Assembly: GCA_040954595.2 (NCBI GenBank)
Contig: CM082579.2
Location: 14,694,001 to 14,758,000 of the forward strand
DNA: 64,000 nt
Origin: Balanoglossus misakiensis
Taxonomy: Eukaryota; Hemichordata
Reading direction: 5' to 3'
A program made the position numbers and the translations under genes. Every line of letters starts with the position of its first letter. Position 1 is the first letter of the stretch. Below, one piece after another: positions 25,262 to 36,000 of this stretch. Below the pieces are notes generated by a model. The model saw only the letters and a list, made by a program, of their open reading frames with translations. It was not told the origin of the DNA and searched no databases.

Positions 25262-25417
25262 GTTGGTGATGGCAGAGCAGACACCATTGCACAGTCAGTG
25301 AAAGAGTTTTCTTCAGAGAATGGTATTGTCTTAAGAGATCGTCTGTCTGCTTTGGGCAGTGATGGTGCTCCTGTTATGCTAGGACAGAAAGGAGGGGTGG
25401 CTACCAAACTAAAAGAA
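25262..25417 (+). pseudogene. hAT-derived gene, third exon
   Basis: Begins in phase 0 after CACTGTTTTAG and ends at donor GTGAGT. The open frame contains VGDGRADTIAQSV and the hallmark ALGSDGAPVMLGQKGGV, where the second catalytic Asp of hAT-type transposases is expected. The frame joins the second exon perfectly (VKE|VGDG). No further exon was found before repeats begin at about 25500, so the gene is cut short or continues beyond them. Exon-intron structure argues for a host-like gene rather than a fresh transposon. Confidence 0.75.
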
Positions 25418-25499
25418 GTGAGTGAAATTTTGAGTTGTGAAGACATTGTGATTTTGTAAGTTTTTAGTTGGTGTCTTTATATCGTGACAATAATAATAG

Positions 25500-26220
25500 T
25501 AATAATTAAAGCTACAAGCAGCATTGAAGGGGCCCAAGCATAGAGATAATAACCATTAGACTCCATTCAGGGTTGTACCATTCAATTGCGTAGGCTGTAT
25601 TTGCTCTGGATGTGGAGATATGGGGAAGTAGGCAACCACCCGAAATGGATGTCCTACAAGTACAAACACAACAACCACAAGTGAACTTCTACGTTATGTA
25701 AGGACTTCAGTTAAGTACTTCAAAGGTCAGCTGAGGGTACCCAAAAATTGGGCCAAAAATTTGGATTCCTATTTGGTTCATATTCAAGACAACGGAAAAT
25801 TCTCGCCCTTTGGGTTTTTAAAATTAGGTATGGCCATAATAATGAGTTACGCAAGTAAGTTACAGGTGGCCCTAGGAATTTAGCATTTCATGACGGTCCT
25901 ACCCTACCCCTCGAAACACGTGGCTATATATGATGTGCATGTTAACATATGGAAAGCAGGTCAATGGACACCTGAGGTCATTCAAAAATTTGACAGAAAA
26001 ATTTCATTCCTGTTTATGTCTTGTGCAACAAATCCTACATTTGCAGCCCTTTCACTTTGCCTAACATTAGGTATGCACGTAATACATGAATCAAGCAGGT
26101 GTCAAAGGTATCCCCCTGTATTTGGCATTTCATGATAGTTTCATCCCTCCAAATACCAAAGCTGCACCTGTACAACGGGATGAGATATGGCACTGTATGA
26201 CAGAGGTCATCCAAATCACC
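25500..26220. repeat. diverged tandem repeat, left part
   Basis: Blocks about 190-200 bp apart share phrases such as GTTACGCAAGTAAGTTACAG / GTAATACATGAATCAAGCAG and 'ATTTCATTCCTGTTTATG'. A related stretch resumes at 27090-27540 (TTATGCAGGTGTCACAGGTG), so the LINE fragment at 26221-27090 inserted into this array. Confidence 0.55.
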
Positions 26221-27090
26221 TTATACATCAATCAATCAATCAATCAGAGAAATTTGTATAGCGCCAGTATCTATAACAAGTGTCATACTCAAAGGCGCTT
26301 GTGCTCATTGGCCCACACCATATGCTCTTGCAAAATAATGCGTCTTCAGTCTTTTCTTAAAGATACTCAAACTTGGAGCTTGACGAATGTTCCACAGTTT
26401 CGTTGCAGCATGAGAGAATGCTCGGCCACCGTATGAAGAACGTTTGTACATTGTAGTGCATAAAAGGCTCTTATTAGCTGAACGAAGCCTGCGACCAGGA
26501 GAATATGTCCGAATGAGATCGCGGATATAGTTCGGAGCGAGATTATTTAAGGCTTTGTATGTGAGCAGATTTATTTTATACTCTATCCTGTGGCGAACTG
26601 GTAACCAATGAAGAAGTTGAAGAACTGGCGTTATATGGGCAGACTTCCTGGACCGAGTTATGATTCTTGCAGCTGTATTTTGTGTGCGTTGTAGAAGGTT
26701 CAGACTGCGTTCTGGTATACCATACAGTAATGCATTACCATAGTCGAGTTTCGCTGCCAAAATAGCATGAATCACTGTTTGACATGTTGCTTTGTTAAGA
26801 AATTTCCTGATTTGTCCGACACGGCGAAAGTGGTAATATATTGATTGACAAGTTTTCTTGATGTGATCTTTATACATGTGCGTATTGTCAAATATTACAC
26901 CAATATTGCGAGCTGATTTAACGACGGGAACAGAGCTTGAACCAATGGTAATCTTGTCAATAGCATCAGCAGAGTGATGAAATTGTGAACGAATAAGTAG
27001 AATCTCAGTTTTTGGAGTCGTTGAGTTGAAGCTTGTTTTGGGTCATCCAGTCCTTAAGATCACGGATACAGGCCTCAATGGACATTTGGG
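26221..27090 (-). mobile_element. 5'-truncated CR1/L2-like non-LTR retrotransposon (3' end)
   Basis: The minus strand encodes the C-terminal part of a reverse transcriptase ORF: NIGVIFDNTHMYKDHI, AKLDYGNALLYGIPE, LQRTQNTAARIIT and LHWLPVRHRIEYKINLL, typical of the CR1/L2 group. After the stop comes GGCGCTATACAAATTTC and a (TGAT)n-like tail (ATTGATTGATTGATTGATG), also characteristic of this group. An extra A in an AAAAA run near 27020 shifts the upstream frame (…QLNDSK/TEILLI…). The palm domain is missing, so the element is dead. Confidence 0.85.
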
Positions 27091-27540
27091 CAAAAACCAA
27101 CTGACACTTACATTCGTCCCTGTGGAACAAAAACCACACCTATCGCCCTGTTGGTTAGTGTCTAATTAAATGTACAAAATCAATGACTTAGGCAGGTGCA
27201 ACAGACGACCCCGCCTTTGGTATATCATTATGGTCCCATCCGTATATGCCCCCCCCCCCTCCCAAGCCAAAGCTGCATGCATCTGCTGTGGATGCTCACT
27301 AAGCAAAAGTAGGTGAAAGGTCACATAAGGTCGCCCACAACTTGACGGGAAAATCGGACTTCATATTGATCCATGTGCAACAAATAGCACGCTACCACCC
27401 CTTTCATTGACCCCACAATTACGCATGCACATAATTATTGAGTTATGCAGGTGTCACAGGTGACACCCGAATCGGGTGTATTATTTTAGTCCCATACAGC
27501 TGCATGTAGCTGCGTGCCGTTACGGGCGACCTGATAACCC
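27090..27540. repeat. diverged tandem repeat, right part
   Basis: Continues the unit pattern of 25500-26220 after the LINE fragment (ACTTAGGCAGGTGCAACAGA, TATCATTATGGTCCCATCC). A C-run lies at 27249-27258. Non-coding. Confidence 0.5.
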
Positions 27541-27739
27541 ACACGGCCACCTGCGGGCCGACCCCCATACTGAACGTCCAGTTGCAACATCACGACTGAA
27601 GTAGGAACTTTTGAACGGCAACGAAGCCTGATCTCTGATTATTGCTGGTACCATACTCCTGTCGTGCAAGAAAATCACTGGTCTGCTGACGTATTTCAGC
27701 CAATTTCCCAAACTACTATCCACTACATGTGACTACAAT

Positions 27740-30330
27740 GCTAATGAAACCTCCCACAACATTAGCGACTTAGGGTCAAAGTCCACTGTTTTAAATTTTT
27801 TCATCGGTTTTACTTTAAAGGATGCCCACAAATTGCAACAGTAAATATTACTACAATATGCCAAAAATAAAACTTTCTTCACATCTTGACTAAAATGTTG
27901 AAAATGTCTCAATAGCATGTTTGCTCTAACACAAAATGCTCTTCTCTGTCGTTCAATATCTTCATTATCACAACCCTCACAAGATATAACATGGCCCAGA
28001 TAGGTGTGTACAGGTACAAACTTTAAAGTGATGTCATTAAGTTTAACCGAAGGAATTCTTTGAACGCTCATATTCTTCCCATTAAAAAGCATGCACACAG
28101 TTTTACTAGAATTATAAATTATATCATAATCATTGCCATAAATTTCACAAATTCTAAGAAGACGGTGTAGACCCTTAATACTTGGACTGAGTAGAGTCAT
28201 GTCGTCAGCGTAACCTAAAGTGTTAGCGCTGACACCACACATGGTACAGCCAACTTTGGCTTTACAGAGTGCATTGATAAGATCATCAATGTAGACATTA
28301 AAAAGATAGGGAGAGAGTACTCCCCCTTGTCTTACACCGTTAGAAACAGAAAACAACTCTGAGGTTTCATTACCCCACAACACAGTAAACAATTGATTTC
28401 TGTACCATTAAAGGTCACATGTCATGCTTTGGAAAGTTTTCATTTTTCCACGTCAAAAGCTCACCTAGGGTACCTGTCTATGCATTGCCTATTGTGACGG
28501 TTCCGAAAAATGTGCACGAATGCCGGAATTTGCCACCTTTTTTCATGCCTGTGATCGGGGAGCCACTTCGCACTCGAGCCAGGCGAAGGTATTTGCATAT
28601 GGACAAACAAGTACACTATGTCGTAGTGTACCATTCTGTTGACAGTAAAGTGTAATTATCGGTCCATGAGTAATTAAGTCCACAGACAAAGATAAGCTAT
28701 ATAAACAGTGTTCAAAGCAAAGGAAGCCCTTGCCTCACATTGCAGGCAGAGGATTTACAAAGGTGTGAAAGACTATTTGTCCACATCAAGATAAGTCTTC
28801 GGCTTAACTTCGAAAAGCCAAAAAAAATCGACTGAGTTGGGTTAGGGGTACACGCCCACCCGCCACTTTTACTTGCTTGTTATCTAAGCACAAGGGGCAA
28901 AACGCATTGCAAGATAGTAACATACGTTAACTTCAAGACCCAAATAGTGATTTTACGCGTGGTTGTATAGGGCATGGCATGGGACCTTTAATATAAAATT
29001 CGTACAGCATACAAGGGAACATTCCTGTCGATGAGCTTGTTAACCAGTTTAAAGTGATTAACTCTGTCAAAAGCTTTTGAAGCATCCAGAAAACAAGTAA
29101 ACACTGGTCTTCCATTGCTGGTGTAGTAGCTAATGATTTCTTTAAATGCAAATAAACACAGGTCAGTTGAATGTTCTCGCTTGAAACCAAATTGTAAATA
29201 ATGAGAGGTAAGAAACTCCTCACAACGAGAAAGTAAAATAGGCTCAAAAACTTTAGAGAAAACAGTTGCTAGTGCTATCGGCCGGTAGTTACTGGCATCA
29301 CTACAAAGCTTAGTTTTATCCTTAATTGGAACTAAAATAACGTTGATAGCCTCAGTTTGCAGGTAACCATGAACAATCAAGTCAAAATGGGTAAAATAGA
29401 GGAGTCTGAGAATTTGAGGTGCTCAGCTGAAATATTGTCAATGCCAGCTGTCTTATCGTCAGGTAACTTATGTATAGCAGAAATTACTTCTTCTTCAGAA
29501 ACATACATATCAGAAGAAAATTTAACATACTTCATTTTCTCCTCGATGTCATTTTTACCAGTCTGAGCCTGGACAGAATTCAAAATATCACTGAAATGCT
29601 TGTGCCACATAATTGCAATTTCACTCTCACCAGTCGCTCCACCTACAGTGTCAGAAAGCGGCATTTTTCTGCTAGTTTGCTTTCTGACTTCCTTCCAGAA
29701 GTCGTTCTGTTTGTGGCAGCGTAAATTGTCAGCCATCTTGTCAGCCCTATTTTGATTCTCAATCTTTTTACAAGCACGTAAAGCATACTTAAAACGAGCT
29801 CTGGAAGATTTCATGGTTTCAAAAAGCGGGCCTTGTTAAGGTTTACCCCCATTAACCCATAATAAAAACATGGAACGGGCATAGTCGTGACTTTCTTTTA
29901 CAAAATCGTTCCAGCCAGGCACAACATGAACTTTCTGGTGAAACTTACGCCTAATGGTATCTTTTGCAGCACAATTCAATGCGTCCACAACACTACTATA
30001 ACAAGTATCAATTGCCTGTAAATGCGAAGGGTATGTACAGTTCACATTAGTGCAGAATAACTCTTCGGATAAATTAATCTTATCAACCTTGGCTTTGGTA
30101 CAACGGGTGTAGGCGGATATATTCTGCTGTGACAATTTTTTCCAATCAACTCGAAAATTACATTGCTTGAAGGAACTACTGCTGAAGCATTCATCAGCAG
30201 AAGTGTTGAAATGAACCTCTATTGAAACAGGAATATGGTCGGAGTCAACAACATTGCAAAGACTCGAAATTGAAAGAACATTGCTATAAAAAATTTTTGT
30301 GGTAACACAGTGGTCAATCCAAACTCAGCG
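27740..30330 (-). mobile_element. decayed non-LTR retrotransposon with endonuclease end and reverse transcriptase
   Basis: Minus strand, 5' to 3': the end of an APE-type endonuclease (WIDHCVTTKIF, DSDHIPVSIEV, near 30180-30310), a linker, then reverse transcriptase with PDDKTAGIDNISAEHLK, NYRPIALATVFSKVFE, FGFKREHSTDLCLFAF, FLDASKAFDRVNH, NGVRQGGVLSPYLFNVYIDD and the catalytic GYADDMTLLSPS. It is broken by an in-frame TAA near 29833, a frameshift near 29380 and a 576-bp insertion (28412-28987). A CR1/Rex-like clade is likely but not certain. The 5' part and the 3' tail are missing. Confidence 0.85.
28412..28987. mobile_element. 576-bp TTAA element nested inside the retrotransposon
   Basis: It starts AGGTCACATGTCATGC and ends with the near-complement GCATGGCATGGGACCT, between TTAA at 28408-28411 and TTAA at 28988-28991. 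Reverse-transcriptase coding resumes directly on either side (…AVRILY | WYRNQLFTVLW…). The interior has a short frame at 28419-28655 without recognisable motifs. It is probably a non-autonomous piggyBac-like element. Confidence 0.85.
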
Positions 30331-30394
30331 TAATTCAATAAAACGCCCTAACACAGCCTGAACTCCGATAATGTGTTGTCCCAAAATTCATTCC

Positions 30395-30520
30395 GTGGAA
30401 AATAATCACTGGTCTGTTTACGTATTTCAGCCGATTTTCCAAGGACTACTGCAACTCGCCAGAAGTGAGTAGCCTGCTAATGAGATCTCCACAACATTAC
30501 GTAATGACGGTCAAAGTCCG
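30395..30520. repeat. direct repeat flanking the retrotransposon (right copy)
   Basis: AATAATCACTGGTCTGTTTACGTATTTCAGCC... through GGTCAAAGTCC resembles 27668-27778 on the left side of the LINE (ATCACTGGTCTGCTG, ACGTATTTCAGCC, CACAACATTA, GGTCAAAGTCC). The pair is far longer than a target duplication, so the LINE lies between two copies of an older repeat. Confidence 0.6.
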
Positions 30521-31215
30521 ATGCCCCAGTGTCCGTCCTCAGCCCACCAAAAAATGCGAAAAAATATTACAAAAATCTTCTTCTCAAAATCGACGTGGCC
30601 TAGGACCTTGAAATTTGGCACAGGGGATTTTGGCCACATGGTCTACAAAAATCGCGAAAAGAATGTACATGCCCCCATTAACGTGCAAATTAGGTCAATT
30701 TGAAAATTTCGCTCGATTATAGCCACAAAGTCACGTGACTAATTACAAATTCAAAGGGCAGGTGCACCAGTACTCATGGGCCCCAACCACCGTGCCAAAT
30801 TTGGAGGCGCACCTGCCGGAATTTCAGAGAAAAACGGGCGCAAAAAAACGACTCAAGAAGAAAGAAGACAAACTCCAGCAATAACAGAAGGGGACCAAGC
30901 GCCTGAGGGCTCTTGGTCCCCTAAATATGGGACTAAACTTGACAGATACCCGGAATATTTTCCTATTTAGGATACCTGGTTGCATTTCCACCTAAAGGCG
31001 TCCTATTGGCGTGGAAATTTTATAACTTGAAATCGTTTGACTGGGTGATAGGTATTAATATCTTATGATGTTATAAAACACTTGGCTCGCCGAAGGTAAG
31101 GACCGATTATAGCGTCAGTCGTGTCATAAAATCTATATGAACGTCATGGGTCAATAAACTTGATGGTCCAATAAAATTTAATGGTTCGTAAAACTATTGT
31201 GTCCAATGTCTGCAG

Positions 31216-31277
31216 AGTATACTGGCTGCAACATGTGTATGAGTCAGGATTAACGGCTGTAGCCATCAACCCAAAAG
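31216..31277 (+). CDS. possible upstream exon of the lectin/CUB gene (weak)
   Basis: After TCTGCAG an open stretch encodes YWLQHVYESGLTAVAINPK and ends at donor GTGAAC with one base left over, which fits the phase of the exon at 32972 (giving GYQLRGASCYK). Only splice phase and openness support it; no domain is visible. Confidence 0.2.
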
Positions 31278-31279
31278 GT

Positions 31280-31560
31280 GAACGTCCTATTCTCACTAAC
31301 TTAAATAGGTTTTGCGACCTAGTTGAGTGATAAAAACCTTATGATAAAGTCGACACAATTTCAAGATGACGATGTGCAAATGAGAGTTCATAAGCTAAAG
31401 TAAAGTTCAATGAATTCTATACAAAGTTCAAAAAAGATTTTTTTACTAAAGGAAGACATGAACAAACTGATATCGTCTCTTCATATTCGTACATGTCCAA
31501 CTGTTGTGATTTGACCCCCCCCCCCCCCCATGGTACATGAACCTATTACTTAGTACACAC
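31280..31560 (+). repeat. dispersed repeat related to the segmental duplication
   Basis: GTGATAAAAACCTTATG, AATTTCAAGATG and GAGAGTTCATAAGCTAAAGT match 9395-9480, and GGAAGACATGAACAAA … TGTGATTTGACCCCC matches the continuation. It ends in a C-run at 31515-31528. Confidence 0.5.
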
Positions 31561-31657
31561 TTAAACAATTGCCATTTGATGTGCCTTGCTTGACAGTGTT
31601 TAATGCGGTGGTCAGCCGCGTTTATCTCTCGCCACTTCATGCATCATGTCGCCTTAA

Positions 31658-31977
31658 AGGGACAAACTCTCTCTCTCGTCGCCCTTTTCTATTAATTATG
31701 TTTGATACAAGACACCGTTTATATTAATGGGCATGTGTATATGTAGTGAATGAACGTTCAACCACACACAACTTCCATCCTGCTTGTATGATATGAGAGT
31801 AAAAACTCGCCCAAAATGAATTAATGGTAGAGACCGATTTTTCAGTTTTGCGAGTTTTCGCTCTCGTGTCTACATGCGGGATAGAAGGTGTGTGCGGTTG
31901 AACGTTGCATCACTATATATCCACATTTACATTAATATAAACGGTGTTTTGTATCAAACATGGAAAAGGGCAGCGAG
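31658..31977. mobile_element. MITE family P, copy truncated at its right end
   Basis: TTAA (31654-31657) is followed by AGGGACAAACTCTCTCTC and the palindromic body as in 10534-10880. The right arm stops at GGGCAGCGAG, where repeat family R begins. Confidence 0.8.
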
Positions 31978-32325
31978 TTAAGGATGTACGATCAGTAAAA
32001 TTGAAAGCATTGTCATTTCTTTTAATCGTGAATTTTCGTTTCTGATTTGTATGTATAATGAAAATCCATTTTGGGTCACTGCACTTGTTTTCGACTTTAA
32101 ACAAGGCCGTGAATTTAGTCGACAATTGAAGAAAACTGCTAACGGTCAGCATTTTCTACCAATGGTTTGTCTATGGATACAATATTGAACAAAGTTTATC
32201 TCAAAATAGAGCGTGATGAATTTATTTTGATTTGTCGGAGCTATGTGTAAAATTTCATGAAAATGACAATAGTAGAAGTGAGTTTTCTAACTATTCTCCA
32301 TGTACTCCTATGGGAAGAGACACAG
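31978..32325 (+). repeat. dispersed repeat family R, copy 3
   Basis: The fullest copy: it begins TTAAGGATGTACGATCAG and ends near CCTATGGGAAGAGACACA. It starts exactly where a family P MITE is cut off (31977), so the two elements abut. Confidence 0.75.
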
Positions 32326-32613
32326 GCGCACAGTTTACCAGTTGACGACCTCTAAAGAGGAAACGGGGGGGGGGGGTGATGAAAGGTTTAAGACTTACAG
32401 ATCACAACTTAAAGAGCCATTCAGAAAGAGGCTTAGAGTGGAGTATCAAATCGGACGATACCACTGACTGGTGGAGGAAGACAAAATAAGCAAACTGAGT
32501 AGATGAGTGCTCAGATTTCTTCAGAGGACCAAACGTTTCAAAGAATTATACGTGACAATCCATGCCTGGTCCGTCAGTAGATATAAACAGAACATTGTGG
32601 CTGTATTCATTAA

Positions 32614-32904
32614 AGGGACCAAGTCTCTCTCTCGCTGCCCTTTTTCCATTAATTATGTTTGATACAAGACTGCGTTTATATTATTCTACATGTGGATATA
32701 GTGAATCAACGTTCAACCATACACACCTTCCACCCCGCTTGTATAGACACGAGAGTTTTAAAAAGTAGCCAAAATGAATAAACGGTCTCTACCATTTATT
32801 CATTTCGGGCGAGTTTTTACTCTCGTATCATACAAGCCGGATGGAAGTTGTGTGTGGTTGAACGTTCATTCACTAACATAAACGGTGTCTTGTATCATGT
32901 CCCT
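32614..32904. mobile_element. MITE family P, near-complete copy (291 bp)
   Basis: Flanked by TTAA at 32610-32613 and 32905-32908. It starts AGGGACCAAGTCTCTCTC and ends TCATGTCCCT, having lost about 50 bp of the right arm. It lies about 70 bp upstream of the first recognised lectin exon. Confidence 0.85.
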
Positions 32905-32971
32905 TTAACACTTTTGAAGCATTTTACTAATGCTAACATGACTAGACCAATTGAATGATGTTACATTGCAG

Positions 32972-33053
32972 GTTATCAACTCAGAGGGGCGTCTTGTTAT
33001 AAAGCGGTACCTGACAAACAATCAGCTGGCAACGCTGAAAATACCTGTCAGTC
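32972..33053 (+). CDS. lectin/CUB gene exon: N-terminal part of the C-type lectin domain
   Basis: After TTACATTGCAG the frame encodes YQLRGASCYKAVPDKQSAG and AENTCQS, ending at donor GTAAGT. The 'SCYK' and 'TCQS' cysteines fit the opening of a C-type lectin fold. Two leftover bases (TC) join the next exon as TCA, giving TCQS-FYGGHLTVI in frame across an 8.66-kb intron. Confidence 0.8.
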
Positions 33054-36000
33054 GTAAGTATGAAAGTATACATCATTTGAGTAGAATTTTACGGGAGTTC
33101 CTAACAAGGCTTGGACATGTCACGCACAAATACAAAGGGCGCGTATAAAGACAGACAAAACCTCGCTCAGTGTGAGGTGTTCAGCGATTGCATCTGATAA
33201 GTCGAAAATGCTTGATCACGTGTCATGTTCAGTTGGGAAATTGGATATGTCTCAGGCCAAAAAAACTAATATGTGCTATTCCGATTACATGGCTTTCAAA
33301 AATATTGTAGGTAGAAAGGGACATTTTTTTATTTTTCAATTTTTTTTATATCTTTGGCCGTCGTAGTGTAGAAGAATGACATCATAGATCTTGCGTGATT
33401 CTCGCAATTTTCATGAATTGTTTTATATTTGACATCGTTATTTTTACTTCCGGTTTGCGAAGATCTAAACTGTTTTGGGTCGGCGGGCTAAAATTAGGGT
33501 AGTTCGGGTAATCGTTATGACATTGGGAGCTACGGCTGCAAAACCATGTGTCTCGTGCGAAAAGGGCCCTTAACCTTTTGCAATATTTAACAGCAAACAA
33601 CAGACAGTTTTGAGAATAAAAGGTTTCCGTCGTGTCTGACTTTCATATCGCATTAATAGCATATCCCTAATTTTAAAGAAATTAGGAGAGACAGAGTGAA
33701 ACAGGCAGAGTGGCAGACAGACACAAGCAGACAGACAGAGCAACATTCATCAGTAGAGACACTCACCGGTCGCTCGCTCGCTCGCTCACTCTCTCTCTCA
33801 GAGAGAGGGGGCAGACAGTCAGACAGACAGACGTTGACAGACAGTCAGTAAGTCAGTCAGCCAGTTAATCAGTCAGTCAGACGTCAAAGACACAGTGACA
33901 CAAACACAGCGAGGGAGACAAAAGGACCTTTCATGCTTAAACCCCTGTTCTTCTGTTATAAACTTTGAAAACCGTTCGTTTTCAGACTGCAGATTGCTCG
34001 AATAACGCGGCACACTGCCGAAACAATAAAACAAATACTAGTGGGAGCTCATAAAATAAAATCGCTCAACCATTCCGTCGTCCTGAGTGACCTCAGCCAC
34101 ATTAATTCCGACGTCTTTTTAGGGTCATGAAAAAAGTCACAAATAAGGTATTTCCCCTAGGTCCACCTGAAGCAAAAAGTTTTCGTTTCGACTCCATCAT
34201 TCCGAATAGTAAGAAAGCAACAAAATTGAAAAGACAGATGTAAAATGCAATCTCTCTCACGTGGTAACGTTTGTAACTATGGCAATCACGGTACGTGTTC
34301 AGTACACAGACAGGGAGAAAAGTTTCCCCATGCAATACATGTGTTCAGTAAGGTTTGACCTTGGTTTTACTTTGTACCATGATCGCCGCTTTCTAAGCAT
34401 GGATGAACGACGGCGGTCAGACCCAATCGAACCCTTTCATGTCAGATGACCACGGTATCTCCAGTGTGAGATGACATTTGACAAACCATTTGATTTCAAC
34501 AAAATCTTCGCGTCGTCAACGCGTCGCATACCAGTCGCATATCGGTATTTACCCAATCATAAAAGTTGGAAATTCGGGAGACTCGATCTGCAACCAAGTT
34601 GAGAGTAAATTTTGACGTTTGACTATTGGCAAGTAAACAGGTTACACAATGACTTGTCGGTTTTTCCTCCGTCATGGTCGTTCTTGACCCAAGTGTCCTT
34701 CCTTGACATTTAGACACACCTTGCGGTATGACCTTGGTGGTCATGTGCAATTAGTTTTCTTGTATAAGACGCTTTTCATGCCGGGGTAGACGACTTGTGC
34801 GTGGATCATCAACATTTCAGTGATATTTCAACGCAAAGTTTTAGCAATATTGAGAAAACAGGTAGTGAGGTGTCAAATGCATATTAATGTACGAAAATTA
34901 GGTCAAGCCACCCGACAGCAACCGCTTTCACACAGTGTCGGACGTTGCACGGAATGTGAAACGTTACACTGCTTCGGCCGTTCACATGCACCTGGGCGTG
35001 GTTTTGATTGATGGTCAAACGCCCCCACTTACTTTGGGCGTTTTCAATGGTAAATGTGTCGTATTGATCGAAACCTTGCCGTAAACACATTTTTTTTGCT
35101 GAATCAACATTCAGAGTTCAGCCGTCTAGTTAACGAAGTATTGAAATAAGCCACTTGTTCATCATTTTTTGTCTGTCAAACGTGTTTATTCGGACAGGGA
35201 CCGGCCGCCAATGAGTGGTTTAGGGAGCCCACACGTACACTCTGGTACCTGGACAATTAACAAAGACATGACGTGTGTACCGTCCGGTTCGAAAAGATTG
35301 GTTTAAGGTAGTCCTGGTAACAGTCATCCTAACGAGGCCAGGGGAGGACTCCAAGGGCGAAATAAACAAAGCTACCGATGACGAGTCGAATTCGAATCGG
35401 ACGATGCTTGTTTTCGACTTTGCAAAATCTCAAAATTTCGTCGATTTTTGAAAAAAAATCATGGGTGAAAATGCATCAAAAAATGAGAAATTTTCGACTT
35501 TGCAAAATCTCAAAATTTCGTCAATTTTGAAAAAAATCATGGGTGAAAATCATCAAAAAATGACAAATTTTCGACTTTGCAAAATCTCAAAATTTCGTCG
35601 ATTTTTGAAAAAAATCATGGGTGAAAATCATCAAAAAAATGACAAATTTTCGACTTTGCAAAATCTCAAAGTTTTGTTGATTTTTGAAAAAAATCATAGG
35701 TGAAAATCATCAAAAAATGACAAATTTTCGACTTTGCAAAATCTCAAAATTTCGTCGATTTTTGAAGAAAATCATGGGTGAAAATCTTCAAAAAATGACA
35801 AATTTTCGACTTTGCAAAATCTCAAAATTTTTTCGATTTTTGAAAAAAGACATGGGTGAAAATCATCAAAAAATGACAAATTTTCGACTTTGCAAAATCT
35901 CAAAATTTCGTAGATTTTTGAAAAAAAACATGGGTAAAAATCATCAAAAAATGACAAATTTTCGACTTTGCAAAATCTCAAAATTTCGTCCATTTTTAAA